DNA of 31,327 bases. Origin: Rubrobacter_F sp035642415. GTDB lineage: Bacteria > Actinomycetota > Rubrobacteria > Rubrobacterales > Rubrobacteraceae. The stretch is from assembly GCA_035642415.1 (NCBI GenBank), contig DASQSI010000360.1, positions 1-31,327 of the forward strand. Reading direction: 5' to 3'. Each line of letters begins with the position of its first letter. Position 1 is the stretch's first letter. The position numbers and the translations under genes were made by a program. The notes beneath the pieces are model-generated. The model worked only from the letters and a program-made list of their open reading frames with translations, did no database searches and was not told the origin of the DNA. Below, piece by piece: positions 22,882 to 31,197 of the stretch.

Positions 22882-23711
22882 GGCTGAAGAAAGAGCGAGT
22901 AGACAACACAGACGGGAGGGACGTACTTGCGTCCGGCTTCGCCGTAGCTACACTTGCCCTGCTCGCGGGGTTTATCAGCCTTCCGCTCCTGAGTTTGGTA
23001 CTCTGGACGGTGAACGAGGGGTCTTGGCGGGCTATGGCGTCCCCGGTTGCGTTGGACGCACTACTCCTTAGCGCCCGAACCACAGCTATAACCATGGGGA
23101 TCATCTTCGTCGTCGGCACTCCGGCGGCGTACGTGTTGGCTCGGGCGGAGTTCCCGGGCAAGCGAGCGCTCGACACCCTGGTGGACATCCCGGCGGTCTT
23201 GCCCCCTAGTGCTGCGGGCATAGCCCTCTTGCTCGCGTTCGGTAGGATGGGGATTCTTGGGGAGCACTTGCGGGTTTTGGGGATAGAGATCAGCTTCACC
23301 ACGGCCGCGGTTGTGATGGCCGAGCTCTTCGTCGCTACGCATTTCTACGTCCGCCAGGCTACAGTAGGCTTCGGTCATATAGAGCGTGGCGTAGAGGAGG
23401 CAGCGATGGTGGACGGCGCCAACCATGCTCAGGTGTTCTCGAAGATTACTATCCCCTTGGCACTCCCGGCGCTGGTAGCCGGAGGAGTGACTGCGTGGGC
23501 GCGGGCTTTGGGCGAGTTCGGCGGGACCATCATCTTCGCAGGGAGCTTCCGGGGCACCACGCAGACTATGCCGCTCGCCATCTACAGCGCCCTAGAGAGC
23601 AACTTCGATGCGGCGGTGGCCCTCTCAGTCTTGGTGCTCGGCTTCTCTTTCGCGGTGATCCTGACCGCCAGGTACCTGACTCGGAAGGCTGCCGAGCACC
23701 GTAGGAGCTAG
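22878..23711 (+). CDS. modB: Molybdate ABC transporter permease ModB
   Basis: Inner-membrane permease of the molybdate importer, 277 aa with about six membrane helices. The ATPase-contact loop is VEEAAMVDGANHAQVFSKITIPLALPALVAGG, the ModB/CysT version of the EAA motif. The gene starts at TTG 22878, overlapping the modA stop by four bases. No modC ATPase gene follows; instead the convergent molbindin gene ends within the last four bases, and both stop codons are formed from one CTAG. An ATPase must be supplied from elsewhere if the importer works. Confidence 0.92.
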   Translation: MRLKKERVDNTDGRDVLASGFAVATLALLAGFISLPLLSLVLWTVNEGSWRAMASPVALDALLLSARTTAITMGIIFVVGTPAAYVLARAEFPGKRALDTLVDIPAVLPPSAAGIALLLAFGRMGILGEHLRVLGIEISFTTAAVVMAELFVATHFYVRQATVGFGHIERGVEEAAMVDGANHAQVFSKITIPLALPALVAGGVTAWARALGEFGGTIIFAGSFRGTTQTMPLAIYSALESNFDAAVALSVLVLGFSFAVILTARYLTRKAAEHRRS

Positions 23712-23932
23712 GCCACGCTGCCCTCGTCGACGAGGAGCATGACGTCGGTAGCCTTGACGAGAGCAGTCACCTCTTGGCCGACCTCCAGGCCGAGCTCGTC
23801 GGCGCTCTCGCGGGTGATGAGGGCGACCATGTGGTTATCCCCGACCCTGAAAGTGACTTTGGCTGCCGCCTCGCCCTTGACTACCTCGGTAATCGTGCCC
23901 GGTAGCCTGTTGCGGGTGCTCAATTTGACCAT
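23708..23932 (-). CDS. Mop/TOBE-domain molbindin
   Basis: A 74-residue single-domain protein that binds molybdate (molbindin type). The family signature is clear: STRNRLPGTITEV at the start, then KVTFRVGDNHMVALITRESADELGL and TALVKATDVML. Such proteins buffer or store molybdate, and the same domain forms the C-terminus of ModC and ModE. AGGGA lies just before the ATG. It converges on modB, with overlapping stop codons. The location beside modAB supports a role in molybdate homeostasis. Confidence 0.92.
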   Translation of the reverse strand: MVKLSTRNRLPGTITEVVKGEAAAKVTFRVGDNHMVALITRESADELGLEVGQEVTALVKATDVMLLVDEGSVA

Positions 23933-24292
23933 TTCCCTTTGGCCTCTTTCCTCTCTACCGGTTGGTTGTGATCGCCTGCCCTCTCATTACCAGTTACCGG
24001 CCGTTTAGAAACCTGGGCAAGAGCATTCTTGGGAGCTTGTCTGGTGAAGAGCCTTCGAATATTGCAAAGTTTTATAAGGATGTTATAAAGTATTAAGAAG
24101 CAACTTAGCTGACGAGAAGCGGCTTGGCGGACGTTCTCGGCGAGGGACAGTCGCGGAGCCCTAGGACGAAGGGGGGATATGCAGTCTATGATAAGGTCCA
24201 AACGTGGCCTCGAGAGAAAAGGCCGACTTCAAAGAACAAAGGTTCATTTGCGGCCAACAAAGTGTGCTTTGCCGGTGTAAAATCGTAGCAAT
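23933..24292. other. Intergenic region between molbindin and topA
   Basis: About 360 bases with no gene. It holds the divergent start regions of the molbindin gene and topA, an A/T-rich stretch near 24055-24105 with the inverted repeat TTTATAA/TTATAAA, and TAAAAT at 24278-24283, a possible -10 box ten bases upstream of the topA ATG. Confidence 0.5.
24071..24089. promoter_or_regulatory. Candidate operator TTTATAA-N5-TTATAAA
   Basis: A perfect 7-bp inverted repeat with a five-base spacer in an A/T-rich patch of otherwise GC-rich DNA, 140 bases upstream of the molbindin gene. Its form recalls molybdate-regulator (ModE) operators, which also use paired TATA-like half-sites, but it does not match the known sequence closely. 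It could equally be overlapping -10 boxes. Confidence 0.35.
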
Positions 24293-26449
24293 ATGCGACT
24301 AATAATCTCCGAAAAAGCCAACGCGGCCAAGAAGATAGCCCAGTTCCTAGCCGAAGGTCCCGTTAAGGACAGTAAGCACCGGAGCATCCCGTACCATACC
24401 TTCACCTGGAAGGACGAGGATTGCGTCTCGATAGGTCTCAAGGGCCATGTCCTGCATATCGAATATCCCGAGGAGTACTCCAACTGGCAAAAGGTCGAGC
24501 CGGCCAGCCTCATAGATGCGGAGATCCAAAAATCCGTCTCCGAGAAGGGCATGGCCGAGGCGGTACGCTCTCTGGCCAAAAAGGCTGAGCGGGTGGTGAT
24601 CGCGACGGACTTCGACAGGGAAGGCGAACTTATCGGTGTTGAGGCCCTTTCTCTGGTATTCGAAGCTAATCCGAAGCTTGTGGACCACGTCGAGCGTGCG
24701 CGCTTTTCCGCGCTCACCAGGAGCGAGGTAGCGCGCGCCTTTGACGACCTCGTCGAAGTCTCCAAAGAGCTAGCAGCAGCGGGCGAAGCGCGCCAGGATA
24801 TAGACTTGATCTGGGGCGCGACCCTGACTCGCTGGGTTTCACGGGCGACGAAGCGCTACGGGAGCGCCTTTCTCTCCGTAGGCCGTGTCCAGAGCCCAAC
24901 CCTGGTCTTAATCGCCGAGCGCGAGCGCGAGCGTCGGGCGTTCACCCCTGAACCCTACTGGGAGATAGAGGCCACTCTCAAGAACGGCGAAGCGTTTACT
25001 GCCCGCCATGCCCATGGCCGGTTCAAGGAAGAAGCCGCTGCGCGGGCGGCCTACGAGAACCTAACAGATACGGCTAGGGTCACGGAGATCGAGAAGAAGT
25101 CGGCTACTCGCCCACCCCCGGTACCGTTTAACACCACCGGTTTCCTCTCGGCTGCGGCAAACCTCGGTATCAGCCCCTCGCGGGCTGCGCGGCTGGCCGA
25201 GGATTTGTACACCGAGGGCTACATCTCCTACCCTCGCACCGACAACACGGTCTACCCCCGGTCCTTGGATCTGCACGAGGTGCTCGGGCAGCTAAAACGG
25301 GTCGAAGGAGTGGGATTGCACGTGGACGAGCTACTCGAGAGCGATAAGCTCTCGCCGACACGCGGCAAAAAGGAGACGACGGACCATCCCCCGATCTACC
25401 CGACAGGACACGCTTCCAAAGAGGCCTTGCAGGACGACCAGTGGAAGATTTATCAGCTCGTCGTAAGACGCTTCCTGGCTACCCTCTCAAAGCCCGCGAA
25501 GACCCTGCGCACTACGGTGCGTTTGAAGAGCGGGGGAGAGCCTCTTATTGGGGGCGGCACGGTCGTCACCGAGGAGGGCTGGCTCGCGGTCTACCCATAC
25601 GGTCGGCGGGCCGACGAGGAGATGCCGTCCCTTCACGAGGGACAGGAGCTCAAGGTGATAGAAGCCGGAATTTTGGCCAAGGAGACCCAGCCACCCGCGC
25701 GATACGGGCAAGGCCGCTTGATACGACTTATGGAGGATTTAGGTCTCGGCACGAAGGCGACGCGGCCTTCGATCATCCAGAACCTCTACGATAGAGGCTA
25801 TGTCCACGACGATCCTCTTGTGCCGACAGAGACTGGTATAGCGGTTGCGAAGGCTTTGAAGGATTTCGCCTCGGAGATAGCGACCCACGAGATGACTGCC
25901 GAGCTCGAGCGAAGCATGGATGAGATCTCCGAGGGCAAGATCAGTAAGGATTCCGTGGTGGATGAATCGCGCGGCGTTCTGCGAAGAGTCTATGAGCACC
26001 TCGAGAGCTCACAAGAAGAGTTTGCAGACATCGTCCGTAGCGGCATCCGTGAGGACTCGGTTCTGGGGACGTGCCCGAACTGTGGCAAGAACTTGATAGT
26101 GCGCCGTAACCGCAAAACCGGTAAGCGCTTCGTTGGTTGCGAGGGATACCCTGAGTGTCGGGTGACGTACTCGCTGCCACCCCGGGGCGAAATCATCCCG
26201 CTTGGCACCTTGTGCGACGCTTGCGAAGCACCTGAGATAAAGGTGCTCGGGGGTCGCAGCAGACCGTGGATCACCTGCATTAACATGGGATGCCCGAAGA
26301 AAGAGGAGCAACGTCAGGCTACCGCGGCAAGGGCCGGGAGGGACAGCGAAAGCGACGGTGTGAAAGGGGGTGAGCGTGCATCGAATACCAGGCGAAAAAA
26401 GGTAGCTTCGAAGTCCCTGGCGAAGGAACTGGAGAAGTCCACAACATAG
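24293..26449 (+). CDS. topA: DNA topoisomerase I, type IA, archaeal-like
   Basis: Relaxes negative supercoils by cutting one DNA strand. The 718-aa protein opens MRLIISEKANAAKKIAQFLAE, the TOPRIM start seen in archaeal-type enzymes rather than the usual bacterial form. The metal-binding TOPRIM motif is DFDREGE (residues 106-112). The catalytic tyrosine is Tyr313 in GYISYPRTDN. Near the C-terminus are two cysteine clusters: CPNC...CEGYPEC from residue 594, a typical topoisomerase zinc finger, and CDAC...CINMGC after it. The tail is Lys-rich. The gene may be nearly leaderless: TAAAAT lies ten bases before the ATG and there is no ribosome-binding site. Confidence 0.93.
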   Translation: MRLIISEKANAAKKIAQFLAEGPVKDSKHRSIPYHTFTWKDEDCVSIGLKGHVLHIEYPEEYSNWQKVEPASLIDAEIQKSVSEKGMAEAVRSLAKKAERVVIATDFDREGELIGVEALSLVFEANPKLVDHVERARFSALTRSEVARAFDDLVEVSKELAAAGEARQDIDLIWGATLTRWVSRATKRYGSAFLSVGRVQSPTLVLIAERERERRAFTPEPYWEIEATLKNGEAFTARHAHGRFKEEAAARAAYENLTDTARVTEIEKKSATRPPPVPFNTTGFLSAAANLGISPSRAARLAEDLYTEGYISYPRTDNTVYPRSLDLHEVLGQLKRVEGVGLHVDELLESDKLSPTRGKKETTDHPPIYPTGHASKEALQDDQWKIYQLVVRRFLATLSKPAKTLRTTVRLKSGGEPLIGGGTVVTEEGWLAVYPYGRRADEEMPSLHEGQELKVIEAGILAKETQPPARYGQGRLIRLMEDLGLGTKATRPSIIQNLYDRGYVHDDPLVPTETGIAVAKALKDFASEIATHEMTAELERSMDEISEGKISKDSVVDESRGVLRRVYEHLESSQEEFADIVRSGIREDSVLGTCPNCGKNLIVRRNRKTGKRFVGCEGYPECRVTYSLPPRGEIIPLGTLCDACEAPEIKVLGGRSRPWITCINMGCPKKEEQRQATAARAGRDSESDGVKGGERASNTRRKKVASKSLAKELEKSTT

Positions 26450-26637
26450 AGGAGCGTTTGAGTCTCCTTCTTCTTGAGGAGTGTATTGAGGTGCGTGAGC
26501 CTTCGCCACTCGTTCGGATAGGTGGCCACCTTCTCCTTTGGGCGATAGCCGCGACCGTCTGCTACGTTGCGACGCTATAACTACGGCGAGCCGTAACCGT
26601 AGTGCGAATCAATCCGGATATTGGGGGATAAGCATTC
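26450..26637. other. Spacer after topA with small hairpin
   Basis: TACGGC-GA-GCCGTA within ACTACGG...CCGTAGT (about 26579-26603) forms alternative short hairpins upstream of the C26 peptidase gene. No gene is seen. Confidence 0.3.
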
Positions 26638-27399
26638 TTGGCCCCGTTAATAGGAGTAACATCCACCCTTAAAGAGGACTTAGAGCTTGTCGGACAGCGC
26701 CCTTTGGGCTCTTTCGTGCGGACGGATCTGGACTATATAGCCGGTGTGGCCCAGGCCGGCGGGGCACCCGTGGTTCTGCCACCGATCGCCGAGACGGCCG
26801 AGGAGATAGTGCGAAAGATAGATGGTCTGTTGCTGAGCGGGGGCAGCGACGTCGACCCAGGCTACTATGGTGAGGAGCCTCTCCCTGAGCTCGGTTGGAC
26901 CGTTCCTGAGCGGGACGCCTTCGAGATGGCGTGTCTCAGGTACGCACTCGAGGAAGGCATACCTGTATTTGGGATCTGCCGGGGTATGCAGGTCTTGAAC
27001 GTGGCGCTTGGCGGAACGCTCTACCAAGACCTCCCGTCTCAGCTTAGCGATGGTTCGATCGCACACCTTCAGCAGACACCGAAGTGGCAATGGACACACG
27101 AGGTCGAGGTGGAAGAAGGCTCTGAGGCAGCAAAGATCATGCAAGCTACCACCCTTCGGGTCAACTCCTACCATCACCAAGCGATAAAGGATCTGGCCGG
27201 AGCGCTGATTACGGTTGCCCATGCTCCCGACGGGGTAATAGAGGCCGTCGAGTCCCACGATCTCTCTGAGCGCTGGTTGGTGGGAGTGCAGTGGCACGCA
27301 GAGGCTATGCGTGACGCAGAGGGTCTTAAGTATCGCAACCTGTTCGAGGCCCACGTGGCTGCCGCTGATCAATACGCCCTGCGCAGAGCCGCAGTATAG
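26638..27399 (+). CDS. Class I glutamine amidotransferase-like gamma-glutamyl hydrolase (peptidase C26, PuuD-like)
   Basis: Hydrolyses gamma-glutamyl bonds, as PuuD does with gamma-glutamyl-GABA. The catalytic triad is visible: Cys114 in FGICRGMQVLN, His220 and Glu222 in GVQWHAEAM. LLLSGGSDVDPGYYGEEP near residue 70 and SYHHQAI near 180 are typical of this family. The 253-aa length is standard. The TTG start has GGGGGA about ten bases upstream. The gene ends at 27399, three bases before the proposed tmk start, so it may be co-transcribed with tmk-holB-ricT, although the functions are unrelated. Confidence 0.9.
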   Translation: MAPLIGVTSTLKEDLELVGQRPLGSFVRTDLDYIAGVAQAGGAPVVLPPIAETAEEIVRKIDGLLLSGGSDVDPGYYGEEPLPELGWTVPERDAFEMACLRYALEEGIPVFGICRGMQVLNVALGGTLYQDLPSQLSDGSIAHLQQTPKWQWTHEVEVEEGSEAAKIMQATTLRVNSYHHQAIKDLAGALITVAHAPDGVIEAVESHDLSERWLVGVQWHAEAMRDAEGLKYRNLFEAHVAAADQYALRRAAV

Positions 27400-27401
27400 T
27401 T

Positions 27402-28052
27402 CTGGCCACGCAGGCTCCCCGCAGCGTTTTCGTAACGGTCGAAGGCCTGGATTTCTCTGGCAAGTCTACGCTCATGCACAATCTTGCGGGGCTTCTGGAC
27501 GACTTAGAGCCGCCACCCTACTTTACCCGCGAGCCGGGCGGAACACCTGCGGCCGAACGTGTCCGGACGGTGCTCCTCGATCCGGGACTCGATATGGAGC
27601 CGTGGACCGAGGCGTACCTTTACGCGGCTGCCCGGTCGGACCTGGTGCGACGCGAGATCCTGCCGCGTTTGAAGAACGGAAGGGTCGTGCTCTGCGAGCG
27701 CTTTCTGGACTCCAGCCTCGCTTATCAAGGTGCAGGCCGGGGTTTGGGCTTGGCTGCCGTGCGAGAGTTGAACGCCCAGGCTGTCGTTGGCGTGATGCCA
27801 GACCTGACGTTTTATCTGCGGCTGTCACCAGGGGAACAGGCTCGACGCGCCTACGAGTCCGGCATCCCGCTCGACCGTGTCGAGAAGGGCGGCCGCGACT
27901 TCATGCGGCGGGTGGAGAGGGGCTTCGAGGAGATCGCGCGTTCGGAGCCTAACCGCGTAAGGACGCTCGACGCCTTGCTGCCGCCGGAGAGATTGGCGGA
28001 GAATGTCCGGCGGGAGATCCTGAAACTTCGGAGTGCTGATGGGAACTTTTGA
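27402..28052 (+). CDS. tmk: Thymidylate kinase Tmk, non-standard start
   Basis: Phosphorylates dTMP to dTDP for DNA synthesis. The P-loop VEGLDFSGKST (about residues 13-23), REPGGTP (43-49) and SSLAYQGAG identify Tmk. The first ATG in frame (27474) lies after the P-loop, so it cannot be the true start. Upstream to the in-frame stop at 27366 there is no ATG, GTG or TTG. CTG 27402 is proposed; it gives MATQAPRSVFVTVEG, a typical Tmk opening, and 216 aa, the normal size. The usual DRY/DRH motif reads ERF here (Glu99-Arg100). tmk-holB-ricT is a well-known conserved gene order. The start remains uncertain. Confidence 0.88.
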   Translation: MATQAPRSVFVTVEGLDFSGKSTLMHNLAGLLDDLEPPPYFTREPGGTPAAERVRTVLLDPGLDMEPWTEAYLYAAARSDLVRREILPRLKNGRVVLCERFLDSSLAYQGAGRGLGLAAVRELNAQAVVGVMPDLTFYLRLSPGEQARRAYESGIPLDRVEKGGRDFMRRVERGFEEIARSEPNRVRTLDALLPPERLAENVRREILKLRSADGNF

Positions 28053-29127
28053 TGGCATCTTGGGTAACGGGCCGGCTCTCCGGCTGCTCCAGAGCGTGCT
28101 TGCGTCTGGCGAGGTAGCTCATGCCTACCTGTTCTACGGCCCGCCGGAAGTCGGCAAACGCACCGTAGCTCGTCGCTTCGGGGCTGCGCTCGTCTCGGGT
28201 GGCGACGAGGACGTGAAGGACCGGGCTTTGCGTGGTCTCCACCCGGACCTCTCGGAGATCGAAGCCGATGGTCGGTACACGAGCATCGGGCAGATTCGTG
28301 AGGTGGTGCGCCTGGGGACCACCCGCCCGTTCGAAGGTGTGCGACAGGTGTTCATTTTGCGAGCGGATACCCTGAACGTCCAGGCGGCGAATGCTTTGCT
28401 CAAGACGTTGGAGGAGCCAGAGGGGGAAGCGGTATTTATTCTGCTCGCCGCCTCTCGCGAGGGCGTTTTGCCAACGGTCGTCTCCCGCGCTCAAGGGATA
28501 CGTTTCGACCCCGTTCCCCAAAGCGACATCGTAGCTTTCCTTTTGAAACGAGGGCACCCCAAGAGGGAAGCACGCATTGCGGCGGCGTTGGGCCGGGGGA
28601 GCGTCGGGCTTGCGCTGCGGTACGCGGAGGAAGACGAGTTTAAGAAGCTACGAGAAACCATTTTTGGGGCGGGGTTTTCTTTCAACGACTTCTTGGAGGA
28701 GCGCTACAGGGTGATCGAGGAGATCATAGCCTGTGCGGAGGACGTAGGGATGGCCCGAGAGAGGGCCTACCTGGCGCCCTACAGCGTCGACGGAGAGCCG
28801 GATCGGCGGACCAGGGAAGCGGCGAAAAGGGCAGGTCGGGCAGCGCAGAATAGGACGGTGGCAGAGGCTTTCGAGCTCTTGGCGCTTTTTTACAGGGACA
28901 CAGCGGTGGCGGCGGCTGGGGCGCCGGAGCTCGTGGCGAACATAGACTGGGTAGCGGAGATCGAAGCCCTCGCGGCGGAGCGTCCGGGGACGGATTGGGC
29001 GGAGGTGGCCCGGATCTTCGGAGAAGCCAAAGGCAAGCTCACGTATAATGTGTCTCCTGAGGCGATCTTGGAGGTGGCGCTATCACAAACTCGGCAGAAG
29101 ATATTAGAGATCTCCCCCGGCTTGTAG
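28039..29127 (+). CDS. holB: DNA polymerase III delta' subunit
   Basis: Clamp-loader subunit that, with tau/gamma and delta, loads the sliding clamp. It has the AAA+ fold with a degenerate Walker A (GPPEVGKRT, residues 34-42), as is normal for the non-catalytic delta'. The strongly conserved NVQAANALLKTLEEPEG and LPTVVSRAQG (sensor-like region) follow. The ATG 28039 has GGAG five bases upstream and is preferred to GTG 28033. The start lies inside the end of tmk, so the genes are coupled. The C-terminal half carries helical, less conserved sequence. Length is about 362 aa. Confidence 0.9.
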   Translation: MGTFDGILGNGPALRLLQSVLASGEVAHAYLFYGPPEVGKRTVARRFGAALVSGGDEDVKDRALRGLHPDLSEIEADGRYTSIGQIREVVRLGTTRPFEGVRQVFILRADTLNVQAANALLKTLEEPEGEAVFILLAASREGVLPTVVSRAQGIRFDPVPQSDIVAFLLKRGHPKREARIAAALGRGSVGLALRYAEEDEFKKLRETIFGAGFSFNDFLEERYRVIEEIIACAEDVGMARERAYLAPYSVDGEPDRRTREAAKRAGRAAQNRTVAEAFELLALFYRDTAVAAAGAPELVANIDWVAEIEALAAERPGTDWAEVARIFGEAKGKLTYNVSPEAILEVALSQTRQKILEISPGL

Positions 29128-29993
29128 ACATCCGCATCCCCGGCATGGGTGTCGCGAAGCTTTGCTATGCCCGAGACCTCGACCTGAGGGTCGGTTACAA
29201 GGTTGTCGTCCAGACCGAGGAGGGCACCTTCATCGGTCGTGTTGCCCTAACGCCTCGCCGTCGCGAGCCTTATATGTCTCCTTACGACATTGTGCGTGTC
29301 ACTACGCTCGAAGACGAGGTGAAAGACGGTGCCCATCGGGAGCTGGGGCGCGAGGTCCGCAAAGAAGCTCAGAAGCTTGCGCGCGATCACCACATAAAAA
29401 GCGTCGAGTTTGTCGGCTGTGACGTCTCCCTGGATGGCTCTTACATTGAAGTCAAATACCAGTCTGGAGGTCATCCCAACTTGGATCCGGTACGAGAGGG
29501 CCTCGAACGGGTCTACGAAGCCCGGGTTGTGCTGCGGCGCTTCACGTTTATCGAGCGTTCGTCCGACACTGGTGGGTGCGATACGTGCGGTATCCCTCTT
29601 TGCTGTGCTACTTGGAGCGGCGCGCGGAGCCTGGGACCGGTGAACGTCAGGCTCGCCAAACAGCAGGGCATCACGCCCAACGACAAGATTATCGGCTGTT
29701 GTGGCGAGGTGAAGTGTTGCATGCGCTACGAGCACGACACCTACAAAGAGTTCAAGGAACGCGCTCCTTTCAAGAACACTACCGTGGAGCTCGAAGGTAG
29801 GGAGGGGCGGGTTGTGGACTACTCTATGGTCAAAGACTCTGTCTTCGTCCAGTTTGGCCCCAAGCAGAGCGACCGCGAGCTTGTCCCCTTGGGGCGCCTC
29901 GTACCTGAGAACCCCAGCATTACGCCTGCCCATCCTGAAGATTGGGAAAAATCGCAAGCCACAGACGAGTCGGGGAACCCTCCGGTTCCGTAG
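29082..29993 (+). CDS. ricT: PSP1-domain protein RicT/YaaT, probable ATC start
   Basis: Homologue of Bacillus YaaT/RicT, an iron-sulfur protein of the Y-complex that promotes RNase Y mRNA processing. Two cysteine clusters fit the family: GGCDTCGIPLCC and IIGCCGEVKCCMRYE (eight cysteines). The first standard start is ATG 29145, but it has no ribosome-binding site and would cut off VDIRIPG, which aligns with the family's usual N-terminus. GGAGGT at 29070-29075 lies six bases before an in-frame ATC at 29082, an excellent setting for a rare start codon. From ATC the protein has 303 aa; from ATG 282. The tmk-holB-ricT order matches that of Firmicutes. Confidence 0.85.
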   Translation: MTNSAEDIRDLPRLVDIRIPGMGVAKLCYARDLDLRVGYKVVVQTEEGTFIGRVALTPRRREPYMSPYDIVRVTTLEDEVKDGAHRELGREVRKEAQKLARDHHIKSVEFVGCDVSLDGSYIEVKYQSGGHPNLDPVREGLERVYEARVVLRRFTFIERSSDTGGCDTCGIPLCCATWSGARSLGPVNVRLAKQQGITPNDKIIGCCGEVKCCMRYEHDTYKEFKERAPFKNTTVELEGREGRVVDYSMVKDSVFVQFGPKQSDRELVPLGRLVPENPSITPAHPEDWEKSQATDESGNPPVP

Positions 29994-29998
29994 TCCCC

Positions 29999-31018
29999 TT
30001 GTTAGGTAACCTCTGCGATGTTCCGGGCGTGCTCGTAGGCCATGCCACCGACGAAGTAGGCCTCACAGGCTGCACAGTGGTCCTCTTCGACACCCCCGCA
30101 GGAGCGGTCGTTGGTGTGGACGTGCGCGGGTCTTCGCCGGGGACCCGCGAGACGGACCTATTGAATCCCATAGGACGGGTCGAAGAGACCCACGCTCTCC
30201 TCCTAACCGGTGGCAGCGCCTTCGGCCTCGGCGCCGCGGACGGCGTCGTGCGCTTTCTCGAGGAGAAGGGGGTCGGCTACGACGTGCGGGTAGCCCGTAT
30301 CCCCATAGTACCCGCCGCCGTCATCTCTGACCTGGCGGTTGGGGATGCCATGGTTCGTCCTGATGCAGCTATGGGTTACGAAGCAGCTGCTGCCGCTCGG
30401 AGCGGAGACTTCCCACAGGGTAGCGTTGGCGCGGGGACGGGGGCGAGCGTCGGGAAGGTCTTAGGGCTCGAGCGGGCGATGAAAGGCGGCCTTGGAAGCG
30501 CCTCAGCCGCGCTTCCGGGCGGGCTCGTGGTCGCGGCTTTGGCTGTCGTCAACGCCTTCGGGGACGTGCGCGACCCCTCGACGGGCAAGATACTGGCTGG
30601 CTCCCGTAAGGAGGACGGCACGCTCGCCGACTCGGTGGAGCACTTCATGGAGGCGGCGCCCTTTATACGCTGGAGAGCAGAGAATACCACTTTAGCGCTC
30701 GTGGCGACCAACGCCCGACTCACCAAGCCTGGGGTTACCAAGGTTGCCCAGATGGCTCACGATGGGATCGCTCGTGCGGTCTACCCGGTTCACACCTCCG
30801 TCGACGGTGACTTGGTCTTTGCTGCCTCTATAGGCGGGCCGGCAGGCGAGGCTACCGACGAACTATCTGACGCGCTACCCGATGTGCCCGTGAGTTCCGC
30901 AGCGGTCCCCGACATCATCGGTGCGTGGGGTGCACGTGTGGTCGCGGAGGCCGTCGTCCGTGCCGTCTTTTCTGCAAAGGGCACGCCGGATCTACCAGCC
31001 GCCTCCGAAGGATATTAG
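29999..31018 (+). CDS. Peptidase family S58 (DmpA/P1 type)
   Basis: DmpA-like aminopeptidases are made as precursors that cut themselves before a Ser or Thr, which then becomes the N-terminal nucleophile. The expected cleavage point is in MKGGLGSASAALPGG, with Ser at about residue 167 as nucleophile. Other family traits are CDVPGVLVGHATDEVGLTG at the start, LLTGGSAFGLGAADGVV, and VGAGTGASVGK just before the cleavage motif. The TTG at 29999, five bases after ricT, gives the usual N-terminus; a TTG at 29942 inside ricT is an alternative with more residues. Neither has a good ribosome-binding site. The substrate is unknown. Confidence 0.88.
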   Translation: MLGNLCDVPGVLVGHATDEVGLTGCTVVLFDTPAGAVVGVDVRGSSPGTRETDLLNPIGRVEETHALLLTGGSAFGLGAADGVVRFLEEKGVGYDVRVARIPIVPAAVISDLAVGDAMVRPDAAMGYEAAAAARSGDFPQGSVGAGTGASVGKVLGLERAMKGGLGSASAALPGGLVVAALAVVNAFGDVRDPSTGKILAGSRKEDGTLADSVEHFMEAAPFIRWRAENTTLALVATNARLTKPGVTKVAQMAHDGIARAVYPVHTSVDGDLVFAASIGGPAGEATDELSDALPDVPVSSAAVPDIIGAWGARVVAEAVVRAVFSAKGTPDLPAASEGY

Positions 31019-31197
31019 CTATTGACCATCAGCAGCCAGCTTCTTCTCGGTAAGCGGATGTCGCCAGCGCAAGACGGAGCACGACTGATCTTCGGATCTC
31101 TAGCTCAGCGTACTGCCTCGTCCGTCGGCTTTCGCTCTCACAATCTTGCTCACAGCTGAAAGTCGCCAGCTGAAAAGCTCATCGCTAAACAGCTTCC

